A DNA stretch of 14,560 nt. Origin: Brachyspira catarrhinii (GTDB taxonomy: Bacteria > Spirochaetota > Brachyspiria > Brachyspirales > Brachyspiraceae). The stretch is taken from contig NZ_SJDU01000016.1 of assembly GCF_005518285.1 (NCBI RefSeq), positions 1 through 14,560 on the forward strand. Direction: 5' to 3'. Positions within the stretch are counted from its first letter, which is position 1. Each line of letters opens with the position of its first letter. A program made the position numbers and the translations under genes. The notes under the pieces are model-generated. The model was given only the letters and a program-made list of their open reading frames with translations. It was not told the DNA's origin and did not search any database. This document shows, one piece after another, positions 6,083 through 13,020 of the stretch.

Positions 6083-7549
6083 ATGAAAATTGTGTCAGGA
6101 AGGTTTCTCTCAAAATCGGAATTAAGAAATAAAATATTGAGAGATGTGATTATAGCGATATTGTTTATAGCCATATTAGTTTTAATATATTTTCAAATCA
6201 GAAGCCCGATTCCCGTAAAATTTCTTTTTAAATCTTTATTTCAAGATGTAAAAAACGGAGTTGTGGAAGAATATTCGAAAATTTATTATCCGACTTATTA
6301 TTTTTCGATGCAAATGACTCCTATATTCGAAACTATCGAACAATCGCCCGAAGTTTATAGAGTTTTAATCAATAATTTTTTTCCTAAACATAATTTTATC
6401 GAAAATGCGGCTATGCGTTTTGGAAACGGTTATATGTCTATAACGAAAGAAGGAAGCGGTTATAGAGTAATTGGAAATATAGCGACAAATAATAACGAAA
6501 GCAATAAATATCAGTCGATACCGTTCGAGCAAATCAGCATAGATTCTTTTTATGTAAGAAATAATATGCCTTATATTCATTTGCTTTATATAGCGAGCGA
6601 AGATATAGCGTTCGAATATAATTCTTTATTTAATATAGATTTTGAAGGAATAGATATAAACGATATTAAAGATATTTACGCATATTTGGTAACGGGAAAC
6701 AGCAAAATAACTTTTCCAATATCCGAAGCTACGACAAATGAAAATCCTTCAGATTATATGGAAATTGCAAATATTCTAACCGAAAGATTTTCCGAAACGA
6801 AAGAAGATATATTAAAAATCTCTCATAATAATAAAAATTATTGGGGATATAAAGGCAGTTTTACTGTTGCAAATAATACGAATCAAATTGGAATAATAAT
6901 CCCAGAAAAAGCGCTTATAAGAAGAATACAAATTCCCGCTGTTTTAATATTTATTTTATTTATCGTTATAGTAATTGCCGTAATAATAGCTCTTGCGATG
7001 CATTATATAAGAATAATAGAGGATTTAATTGCAAATCATATAGACATAAAAAAGATTATTAAAGAAGGCGAAAGCACAATGGTGGAATTCAAATCCACTT
7101 TGAGGTTCGATAATTATACTGAAAAAGTAAATAAGTCTTTGGAAGAAACTATAATGAAATCAATAGCCGCTTTTGCCAATGCGGAAGGCGGGAGATTATT
7201 TATAGGAATTTCAGACAACGGAGAAATTAACGGATTGGAAAACGATTATTCCACTTTGAAACAAGCGAATAAAGATTTTTTCGAGCTTCATTTAAGAACG
7301 CTTATAGAAACATATTACGGAAATTCTTTTTCTGCGGAATCTATAAGAATAGATTTTGTGGAAGAGGACGAAAAAGATATATGCATAGTTTATATCAATA
7401 AAAGCAATAAGCCGATATATACAAAAATAACCAACAAACAAGGCACGAAAGAAGAAAAATTCTATATAAGAGTCGGTAATTCTTCTCGTGAAATAGCGAA
7501 CGCAAGCGAAATAATAGCCTATATAAATAAGCATTTCAAAAAATTCTAA
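6083..7549 (+). CDS. Two-pass membrane protein with extracytoplasmic sensor region and cytoplasmic Schlafen AlbA_2 domain
   Basis: The 488 residues have a clear order. A short basic N-terminus is followed by membrane helix 1 (about 22-38), an extracytoplasmic region of about 240 residues (about 40-280), membrane helix 2 (about 283-307), and a cytoplasmic AlbA_2 domain (about 325-485). The AlbA_2 domain shows GESTMVEFKSTL (329-340, with Glu335 and Lys337), then FANAEGGRLFIGISDNGEI (364-382), and ends with YIRVGNSSREI (461-471). This domain is common in bacterial 'ATP-binding' or Schlafen-like proteins and is linked to nucleic-acid binding or cleavage, often fused to a regulator. The outer region has the size of a single sensor domain (Cache-like at a guess), and no chemotaxis, kinase or GGDEF domain follows. 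The layout therefore suggests a receptor that passes an outside signal directly to a nucleic-acid-binding domain; this is inference. Out-of-frame ATGs at 6072 and 6078 precede the chosen start. It is divergent from the nucleotidyltransferase gene and has its own promoter. Confidence 0.82.
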   Translation: MKIVSGRFLSKSELRNKILRDVIIAILFIAILVLIYFQIRSPIPVKFLFKSLFQDVKNGVVEEYSKIYYPTYYFSMQMTPIFETIEQSPEVYRVLINNFFPKHNFIENAAMRFGNGYMSITKEGSGYRVIGNIATNNNESNKYQSIPFEQISIDSFYVRNNMPYIHLLYIASEDIAFEYNSLFNIDFEGIDINDIKDIYAYLVTGNSKITFPISEATTNENPSDYMEIANILTERFSETKEDILKISHNNKNYWGYKGSFTVANNTNQIGIIIPEKALIRRIQIPAVLIFILFIVIVIAVIIALAMHYIRIIEDLIANHIDIKKIIKEGESTMVEFKSTLRFDNYTEKVNKSLEETIMKSIAAFANAEGGRLFIGISDNGEINGLENDYSTLKQANKDFFELHLRTLIETYYGNSFSAESIRIDFVEEDEKDICIVYINKSNKPIYTKITNKQGTKEEKFYIRVGNSSREIANASEIIAYINKHFKKF

Positions 7550-7594
7550 TTAAATTTTATTAATATTTAAAAGTTATAACGATAAAACAAATAT

Positions 7595-7623
7595 TTGACT
7601 GTTTATATTTAATGCTATATAAT
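7595..7623 (+). promoter_or_regulatory. trxB promoter
   Basis: TTGACT (7595-7600) and TATAAT (7618-7623) have 17-base spacing, one of the best promoters in the window. A strong ribosome site AAAGGAG (7666-7672) follows, seven bases before the ATG at 7680. Confidence 0.7.
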
Positions 7624-7679
7624 AAATAATATAAATAAATTATAAATGAAAAATTAAATAAAATTAAAGGAGTTTAATT

Positions 7680-8618
7680 ATGTCTGAAAATATATACGAT
7701 TCTATTATAGTGGGAGGAGGACCCGCTGGGCTTTCCGCTATGTTATATTTGGGAAGAGCTTTAACGAATTCTTTACTCATAGAAAAAAGAGGAATGGGTG
7801 GACAGATGATGAATACCGACACGGTTGAAAATTATTTGGGATTTCCAGAAGATATAAGTTCTTTCGAGCTTGTCGACAGAATGCAAAAGCATGCCGAAAA
7901 ATTTTCTAAAAATCCTATAGAATACGATGAAATAATAAAAGTCGAAGATATTAACGAAAAAGTAAAAACCTTATTGACGGCGGACGGAAAAACTTATAAA
8001 ACAAAAACTATAGTATTGGCTATGGGCGGCTTTCCTAAAAAATTGGGAGCGAACGGAGAAGAAAAATTTTCTGGAAGAGGCGTTTCTTATTGCGCGACTT
8101 GTGACGGAGCGTTTTACAGAAATAAAATCGTCGCGGTTGTAGGCGGAGGAAACAGCGCTTTTGACGAATCATATTTTTTGACGAGATTTGTAAATAAAAT
8201 ATATTTGGTTCATAGAAGAAAAGAATTCAGGGCGGACGCGATAAATGTTAAACATTTAACCGATACGGGAAAAGTCGAATATGTTTTGGATTCGGTTATT
8301 GAAGAAATTTGCGGAGAGACGAAAGTGTCGAGCGTGAAAATAAAAAATGTTTTGGATAATAAAATTCATGAGCAAGCGGTTGACGGAGTATTCGTATTCG
8401 TTGGACAACAGCCCGCTACGGAATTCTTAAAAGGAACGGGACTCGATATGACGGACGCGGGACAAATAAAAGTAGATTTGGCTACAATGTCGACAAATAT
8501 TAAAGGCGTATTTGCCTGCGGAGATTCGGTAGTAAAACCCGTTAGACAGGTTGCAAACGCCGTTGGAGAAGGAGCGGTTGCGGCAATGATGGCTACCGAA
8601 TATTTATCGCATTTATAA
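7680..8618 (+). CDS. trxB: Thioredoxin reductase
   Basis: This is a cytoplasmic flavoenzyme that uses NADPH to reduce thioredoxin. The 312 residues match the low-molecular-weight bacterial type. The FAD-binding fold opens with IIVGGGPAGLSAM (9-21). The redox-active pair is in SYCATCDGAF (136-145, Cys138 and Cys141). The NADPH-binding glycine loop is VAVVGGGNSAFDE (151-163), with the phosphate-binding HRRKEFRA at 178-185. The C-terminal FAD motif is GVFACGDSVVKPVRQV (276-291), with Cys280 where alanine is more usual. Strong promoter and ribosome signals suit a steadily needed redox enzyme. It stands alone: thioredoxin itself is not adjacent, the AlbA_2 gene lies 130 bases upstream, and the next gene is convergent with a 28-base gap. 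Other members of this fold (ferredoxin-NADP reductase, AhpF) are less likely because of the CATC motif and the length. Confidence 0.95.
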   Translation: MSENIYDSIIVGGGPAGLSAMLYLGRALTNSLLIEKRGMGGQMMNTDTVENYLGFPEDISSFELVDRMQKHAEKFSKNPIEYDEIIKVEDINEKVKTLLTADGKTYKTKTIVLAMGGFPKKLGANGEEKFSGRGVSYCATCDGAFYRNKIVAVVGGGNSAFDESYFLTRFVNKIYLVHRRKEFRADAINVKHLTDTGKVEYVLDSVIEEICGETKVSSVKIKNVLDNKIHEQAVDGVFVFVGQQPATEFLKGTGLDMTDAGQIKVDLATMSTNIKGVFACGDSVVKPVRQVANAVGEGAVAAMMATEYLSHL

Positions 8619-8646
8619 TAAGAATTTTATATTTTATTAATAAATA

Positions 8647-9612
8647 TCATAAATCAAAAATAGCCTGTTCTTTCTTCAAAATATAAGGCTTTTTATCTAT
8701 TATTTTATCGCTATTTGATATACTATCGCATAATATAGGAGAATTTTTATTATACTTTCTTGTCATTTTTTCTATTTTACTATAACTGTAATTCGCATAA
8801 CAATATAAGCATTTACTTAAACAAGTATTATATGCCCCAATATCTACGCTTTCAATACAACCGCAAGTCAATCTTTGATTTTTATCTTTTTTGGCGTTAA
8901 TATCATAGCCGATTATTTCGGAGATTAATTTATCGTCTATACATTTTGCATGTCCAATTCCAAAATCTTTTAATTCTATTTCTTCGGCGCAAGTTTCAAT
9001 TTTTATATCGCAAGCTTTTCCAACTTCGGATATATGTTTTGAAAGCTCCATTATCGAATCTGTGTCTTTATTAATATCGTAAAATTTAATTTCTTTCATG
9101 TTTCTTTTTACTTTTGAATAAATATCCATAAAACTTATGATGCACTTTTTAGTATATCCGCTCAATGTTTTTGAAATTTTTTCAAAATATTTTTTATGAT
9201 AATCTAAACCGTATTTATCGGTTATTATTATAGGGTCGTATCTCCATATAACTTTTTTGTATCCTATTTTGTCAGATAATTTTTTGAAAGCATAAAATAT
9301 TTTTTCTCTTTTTGATGGAATATTTTTTTCTATATCCGCTCCGTAAGAAGTTAAAGTAAATTGAAAATAATATTTATAATTTTTAAGCAAATCGAGTTTA
9401 TCAATCATAGGCTCTGGATTTTTACTCCAAAATACTATACAATCGACAAACTCGGCGGATAAATCTATTTTACTTACTTGACGAATATTTATAGGATTTC
9501 GGACACAAACATATTTTTCTTTAATCCTATTAAAAAACCATTCCGAATAGTAGGAAGGAATATCTGTTCTTCTGCTTGCGCATACAATATATTTATTAGA
9601 ATCATGAACCAT
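8647..9612 (-). CDS. DUF1848 family Fe-S protein
   Basis: The 321 residues match the DUF1848 family, whose function is not established. The N-terminus shows YIVCASRRTDIPSYYSEWFF (8-27), then VRNPINIRQVSKIDL (37-51) and IVFWSKNPEPM (59-69), all typical of the family. The centre has WRYDPI (123-128). The C-terminal region is cysteine-rich: CGC (250-252), DIGAY (257-261) and CLSKCLYCYAN (264-274). The last contains CX3CX2C (Cys264, Cys268, Cys271), the spacing used by radical SAM enzymes to hold a 4Fe-4S cluster, but at the end of the chain instead of the start. I infer cluster binding and do not assign a reaction. AAGGAG (9620-9625) gives a strong start at 9612. The membrane protein gene upstream lies only 63 bases away on the same strand, so the two may be co-transcribed. 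It converges with trxB. Confidence 0.85.
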   Translation of the reverse strand: MVHDSNKYIVCASRRTDIPSYYSEWFFNRIKEKYVCVRNPINIRQVSKIDLSAEFVDCIVFWSKNPEPMIDKLDLLKNYKYYFQFTLTSYGADIEKNIPSKREKIFYAFKKLSDKIGYKKVIWRYDPIIITDKYGLDYHKKYFEKISKTLSGYTKKCIISFMDIYSKVKRNMKEIKFYDINKDTDSIMELSKHISEVGKACDIKIETCAEEIELKDFGIGHAKCIDDKLISEIIGYDINAKKDKNQRLTCGCIESVDIGAYNTCLSKCLYCYANYSYSKIEKMTRKYNKNSPILCDSISNSDKIIDKKPYILKKEQAIFDL

Positions 9613-9675
9613 TAAAATTCTCCTTAAAATATTATTTTATATAAAATATTAGAAAATTTATCAAACTATATTTCT

Positions 9676-10674
9676 TTATACCTCATTATTCCTAACTCCA
9701 ATTATTTCCTTAAATTCTATTATTGAAAAAATAGATATTAATCTTAAAGCAAAATCGCTCATATCGATTCCCGCAAGTATAAATAAAGTAAAAATTATAA
9801 ACTCTGCGGAATATTTTTTTAATATAATCGAAGAGGTTAAAAAACTAAACAAAGTAAAAATAAAAACTACTATTAATATAGCGTAAAATACAAAAGGAAA
9901 ATTAATCCCGACTCCCAAAGCGTTATAAGAATAAATCATTATCAAACTATATTTTGACATTAATATAAGCGAAGATATTACAACAGCCAAACCGAAAAAA
10001 TAATATTTACTTTTAGTTCTCCAATATGATGTATGACTTACAAGTATTTTTACAAGTATTTTTGGAGCAAAAATTATAATATAAGAAATCATGATTATTA
10101 TAAAAGATAAAGAAGCGACTTTTTCCATATACGAAGTTAAATATAAAGAAACATAATGAAAAATATCGCTATCGACAATTTTATTTGCCGAAAACAAAAT
10201 ATAACTAAAATTAGAAAATCCAAGAGAAAGCAAAATAAAAATATAAATTCCTCTTTCCAATTCGTTTATATTTTTTAGCGAAATTATCGGAATCAAAGTT
10301 TTTAAAGTTATTATAAAAGTAAAAATAAAAAACAATGATTCGACAATATTATAAATATTAATATCGCTTATATATAATTTCAAAGCTCCCGTTATTAAAA
10401 AAATTATTCCCAAAATTCCGTTTACAATTTGCGCGTTAAATAAATAACCGTAGAATTTATAAAATAGAAGCAGAAAAAAAATTAAAAATATCGAATAATT
10501 GATTATATAATTTATAAAATAAACGAAAGAATTTCCGCTCATATCAAAAAATAAAGTTCTAAAAAAAAGAAAATTAAAAAGAACAGCGATTAAAAATATA
10601 TTAGCCCAAAAATCGTATTTATTTATAAACGAATTATTATTTCTATTAACATCATTTTTAAAAATTTGAAACAT
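9676..10674 (-). CDS. Polytopic membrane protein of unknown function (about nine helices)
   Basis: I do not recognise this 332-residue protein. After a short polar N-terminus (1-22) there are about nine hydrophobic segments at roughly 25-43, 51-77, 85-102, 107-133, 142-161, 187-212, 224-250, 261-285 and 292-318. Loops are short and there is no extended soluble domain. No transporter signature, catalytic motif or clear internal repeat is visible. It is very rich in Ile, Phe, Leu and Tyr, as expected for membrane helices in an AT-rich genome. A weak ribosome site GGAT (10681-10684) precedes the ATG, and a possible promoter lies at 10739-10767. The DUF1848 gene follows after 63 bases. The 159-residue membrane protein at 10870 is divergent. 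Its amino acid bias makes it prone to false database matches. Confidence 0.75.
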   Translation of the reverse strand: MFQIFKNDVNRNNNSFINKYDFWANIFLIAVLFNFLFFRTLFFDMSGNSFVYFINYIINYSIFLIFFLLLFYKFYGYLFNAQIVNGILGIIFLITGALKLYISDINIYNIVESLFFIFTFIITLKTLIPIISLKNINELERGIYIFILLSLGFSNFSYILFSANKIVDSDIFHYVSLYLTSYMEKVASLSFIIIMISYIIIFAPKILVKILVSHTSYWRTKSKYYFFGLAVVISSLILMSKYSLIMIYSYNALGVGINFPFVFYAILIVVFIFTLFSFLTSSIILKKYSAEFIIFTLFILAGIDMSDFALRLISIFSIIEFKEIIGVRNNEV

Positions 10675-10738
10675 TTATTTATCCAAATTATTTTTTATAT
10701 TATTTTATTATTTTAAAAATTTTAATAATTATTTTTTA

Positions 10739-10767
10739 ATATTATTTTAGAAAATTAAAAATTTCAA
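10739..10767 (-). promoter_or_regulatory. Possible promoter of the polytopic membrane protein gene
   Basis: On the minus strand TTGAAA (10762-10767) and TAATAT (10739-10744) are 17 bases apart. The region is almost pure A/T, so a chance match is quite possible. Confidence 0.35.
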
Positions 10768-10794
10768 TAATATTAATTTAACTTCAAAATACGA

Positions 10795-10822
10795 TTGACT
10801 TTTTTATCAATGAATTTATTAT
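10795..10822 (+). promoter_or_regulatory. Promoter of the 159-residue membrane protein gene
   Basis: TTGACT (10795-10800) and TATTAT (10817-10822) are 16 bases apart. GAGG (10854-10857) lies 12 bases before the ATG at 10870. Confidence 0.5.
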
Positions 10823-10869
10823 ATAACGATTAATTTAAATAATTAATTTAATCGAGGTTTATAATCGTA

Positions 10870-11349
10870 ATGAATGAAACGGATAATATTATAAAAATAT
10901 GCATGAACGAAGAAGAACTTGTAGAGGCTTTATATTCTAACGAAGATATGATATATGCCGAAGCGTCTCTTGGAAAAAAAATTGCAAATATAAAAAATAC
11001 GGGAAAGATAGCTTGGGGCGTTCTTATAGGCGGAATTTTAGTCGCGGTGACTGCGATAGTTTCGTCAAAAAAATTAAGCAAAGGAAAAACCGTTTTAGTT
11101 TCTTCTATAGCGGCTATTCCTTCGGCAAGCGTAGCGATACTTTATATAGGACTTCCAGCCACTCTTTCGCTGATTCAAATAATGACTTGCGCTTATAAAA
11201 AATACGGCGGAATAAACGCGGCAAAAGATATAGTTTTAAAATTAAGAAACGATTATTATATAGCCGAAAAAGACAGAGAAAAATTTATTCTCAAAAAAGT
11301 TGCTGGCGAAGAAGTGAAAGAAGTAAAAATAACCGAAATAAAGAAATAA
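10870..11349 (+). CDS. Small two-helix membrane protein of unknown function
   Basis: The 159 residues do not match a family I know. An acidic N-terminal part (1-40, with EEELVEALYSNED at 14-26) is followed by a glycine-rich hydrophobic helix (about 46-65, WGVLIGGILVAVTAIV). A short basic loop (67-73, KKLSKGK) leads to a long second hydrophobic stretch (about 74-105). The C-terminus (110-159) is charged and lysine/glutamate-rich, ending in KITEIKK. The two helices joined by a basic turn suggest a hairpin with both ends on the same side. It has its own promoter, is divergent from the nine-helix membrane protein and converges with the PTS EIIB gene 22 bases away. The opposite-strand frame 10848-11081 is a shadow. 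Confidence 0.75.
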   Translation: MNETDNIIKICMNEEELVEALYSNEDMIYAEASLGKKIANIKNTGKIAWGVLIGGILVAVTAIVSSKKLSKGKTVLVSSIAAIPSASVAILYIGLPATLSLIQIMTCAYKKYGGINAAKDIVLKLRNDYYIAEKDREKFILKKVAGEEVKEVKITEIKK

Positions 11350-11377
11350 TATAAATAGAAAAAATACAATATTATTT
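11344..11377. terminator. Weak AT-only stem between convergent genes
   Basis: AAATAATAT (11344-11352) and ATATTATTT (11369-11377) can pair over nine A-T pairs around a 16-base A-rich loop. It covers the stop codons of both convergent genes. With no G-C pairs it is a weak terminator candidate and may be chance. Confidence 0.25.
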
Positions 11378-11680
11378 ATTTTTCAAATCTTCCAAATATC
11401 CAGATTCTTCGAGTTTCTTTTTGAATTCGTCTTCGGAAAGAATATTTTTTATTCCTATAACTTTTACGCCTTTATTCATAGCGTCTTTAAACACATCCAT
11501 AAAATTAACGGGACAAAATATAAGGTCGTAATTAGTCGCCGTATGCTCGCAGCCCGATAATGCGCAAGTGTGAATATCAAAATCTTTAATTTCCAAAGAT
11601 TTTAAAGAATTTTCCGCCGTTGTCTTCATCATTAAACTTGTTCCCGTTCCGTTAGCGCATGAAACCAATACTTTTAACAT
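11372..11680 (-). CDS. PTS system ascorbate-type EIIB component
   Basis: The 102-residue protein is a complete EIIB domain of the ascorbate/galactitol (UlaB-like) type. These receive phosphate from EIIA on a cysteine and pass it to the sugar held by the membrane EIIC. The start VLVSCANGTGTSLMMK (4-19) carries the phosphorylated Cys8 in the typical CANGxGTSLMM loop. GVKVIGIKNILSEDEF (70-85) matches the C-terminal part of UlaB-type proteins. GAGG seven bases upstream supports the start. No EIIC gene is in the window, and the EIIA gene just upstream survives only as a C-terminal fragment. The protein is therefore either an orphan serving a transporter elsewhere or the last intact piece of a decayed operon. 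The true sugar is unknown. Confidence 0.88.
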   Translation of the reverse strand: MLKVLVSCANGTGTSLMMKTTAENSLKSLEIKDFDIHTCALSGCEHTATNYDLIFCPVNFMDVFKDAMNKGVKVIGIKNILSEDEFKKKLEESGYLEDLKNK

Positions 11681-11715
11681 AATTCAGCCTCACAATAATA
11701 TATTTTACTATTAAA

Positions 11716-11841
11716 TTATAATAAACTTAAAATTTCCTCTTCGCTAATATCATTTTTTATTAATTTTTCAACTTTTTCATCGTCTCCCAAAAAATTAAGC
11801 GTCTTAAAAATTTGTAATATATAAAAATTTTTATCAATGTT
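11716..11841 (-). pseudogene. C-terminal remnant of a PTS EIIA (fructose/ascorbate-type) gene
   Basis: The minus-strand frame reads about 41 codons (NIDKNFYILQIFKTLNFLGD, then DEKVEKLIKNDISEEEILSLL) and stops at 11716-11718. This is the pattern of the last helices of type-2 EIIA domains, where a polar stretch is followed by 'ilq.L..ll.deekve.L..a.s.eEil.ll'. An in-frame stop (11842-11844) lies just before it, and no start codon or ribosome site is present. The N-terminal part with the phosphorylated histidine is missing. It ends 35 bases before the EIIB gene, the order EIIA-EIIB expected in an ascorbate-type operon. I infer deletion or decay of a once complete gene. Confidence 0.65.
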
Positions 11842-11884
11842 TTATTTTTTAAATATTAACTAATTTTTTATTTAATTTAAGCAG

Positions 11885-11912
11885 ATTATAAAATATTTAA
11901 AAATAATGTCAA
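11885..11912 (-). promoter_or_regulatory. Strong promoter reading into the EIIA remnant and EIIB gene
   Basis: On the minus strand TTGACA (11907-11912) and TATAAT (11885-11890) are 16 bases apart, both full consensus. RNA would start near 11878, pass the EIIA stump and reach the EIIB gene at 11680. The 11913-11996 stretch beyond it shows nothing further that I can identify. Confidence 0.6.
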
Positions 11913-11996
11913 CACAATTAATTTAAATATTTTTTTATTAACTCTTAATTTATATGCTTTATTAAATTTTTAAAAATTTTTTACAGATAAAATTGC

Positions 11997-12024
11997 TTGA
12001 AAATTACTAATTTATCTATATACT
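11997..12024 (+). promoter_or_regulatory. Promoter of the O-methyltransferase-like gene
   Basis: TTGAAA (11997-12002) and TATACT (12019-12024) are 16 bases apart. RNA would start near 12031, giving a leader of about 29 bases that has no visible Shine-Dalgarno. Confidence 0.55.
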
Positions 12025-12059
12025 TTATGCTTTAATCAAATATTAAAATACTAAAAATT

Positions 12060-12860
12060 ATGAATAAAATAAAAATCAAAATCAGAAGAAATACTTTTAT
12101 GATAAACGGAGATTCAGAAGAAGACGATAAAAAAAGAGAAACAATAAAAAGTATTTTGATAAACGAAGAAAATAAAAATAAATCCGATTTGCATAATTAT
12201 TTTTTGAATAATAAAGACGAAGCGATTTATAAGCATCTCCCATATTTCGATATTTACGAAAATCATTTTTCAAAATATAGAGGAAAAGATATTAATTTAC
12301 TCGAGATTGGCGTAGGCTATGGAGGTTCGCTTAAAATGTGGAAAAATTATTTTAGCGTATCAAAAGCGAAAGTCAATATTTACGGAATCGATATAAAAGA
12401 AAGATGCAAAAAATTTGAAGAGGACGGAATAAAAATTTTTATAGGTTCGCAGTCGGACAGAAATTTTTTACGAGAATTAAAAAAAGAAATTCCAAAATTA
12501 GACATACTAATCGATGACGGCGGACATATTCCAGAAGAACAGATAATAACTTTCGAGGAAATGTTCGAGCATATAAAAGACGGCGGTTTATATTTTTGCG
12601 AAGATATTTACACTTCTTATTGGGGCGATTTAAATAATAATTTTAAGACTTCGTTTATAGAATACACAAAAAAATTAATCGACTACTTAAACGCAAATTG
12701 GAGCTTGGAAGGAGACGATTTGGAGGCAAACTATTTTACCGAGCGGGCTTATGCGATTCATTATTACGAGGGAATAGTCGCCATAGAAAAAAAATTAAGA
12801 GACAGAAGATATATCGACATTTGTCAGCAGGCTTCTATTGGAAAATTAAATAAATATTGA
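12060..12860 (+). CDS. SAM-dependent methyltransferase, sugar O-methyltransferase (MycE/rhamnosyl O-MT-like)
   Basis: The 266-residue protein has a class I methyltransferase core. LLEIGVGYGGSLKMW (80-94) is the SAM-binding glycine loop. IYGIDIK (108-114) supplies the acidic residue Asp111 for the ribose. LIDDGGHIPEEQI (150-162) and GLYFCEDIYTSYWGD (176-190) are the features of the MycE/cephalosporin-hydroxylase-like family, in which the DD and H residues hold a metal and the acceptor. Known relatives methylate sugar hydroxyls on macrolides or glycans. Here the target could be an envelope glycan, but that is inference. The preceding segment with LPYFDIYENHF (60-70) is also family-typical. The first ATG has no ribosome site; ATG at 12099 (residue 14) is an alternative that keeps the whole domain. 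It has its own promoter and ends before an 82-base palindrome. Confidence 0.82.
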   Translation: MNKIKIKIRRNTFMINGDSEEDDKKRETIKSILINEENKNKSDLHNYFLNNKDEAIYKHLPYFDIYENHFSKYRGKDINLLEIGVGYGGSLKMWKNYFSVSKAKVNIYGIDIKERCKKFEEDGIKIFIGSQSDRNFLRELKKEIPKLDILIDDGGHIPEEQIITFEEMFEHIKDGGLYFCEDIYTSYWGDLNNNFKTSFIEYTKKLIDYLNANWSLEGDDLEANYFTERAYAIHYYEGIVAIEKKLRDRRYIDICQQASIGKLNKY

Positions 12861-12896
12861 AATAAGGATAAAAACCAATTGCCGTAAAAATAGATT

Positions 12897-12978
12897 GTCA
12901 TTGCGAGTAAAACGAAGCAATCCAGAAAAATATATTTTACTTTGTTTTGATTGCTTCGAGCTATACTCTCGCAATGAC
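12897..12978. repeat. 82-bp interspersed palindrome (GTCATTGCGAG / CGAAGCAATC type)
   Basis: GTCATTGCGAG (12897-12907) is the reverse complement of 12968-12978, and CGAAGCAATC (12913-12922) is the reverse complement of 12949-12958. Spacers are 5 bases on the left and 9 on the right, around a 26-base AT-rich loop. Both arms carry the same motif order, which I know as a widespread interspersed repeat core in many unrelated bacterial genomes. It is far richer in G+C and CpG than its surroundings. It lies between two convergent genes and may act as a bidirectional terminator, or be a MITE/REP-like element without coding capacity. Confidence 0.85.
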
Positions 12979-13020
12979 GGTGAAAAATATTACTATCATA
13001 ATTTTTTTGAATTAAATAAT

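Noticed and set aside
6072..6085. Earlier ATGs (6072, 6078) as the start of the AlbA_2 protein
   Set aside because: Both are out of frame with the coding sequence that begins at 6083.
11913..11996. Further EIIA coding remnants upstream of the minus-strand promoter
   Set aside because: No frame reads like the N-terminal half of EIIA, and no phosphorylatable histidine motif could be found.
12897..12978. Palindrome as a CRISPR-like array or riboswitch
   Set aside because: Only one inverted pair, with no regularly spaced direct repeats or spacers. It lies after the stop codons of convergent genes rather than in a leader.
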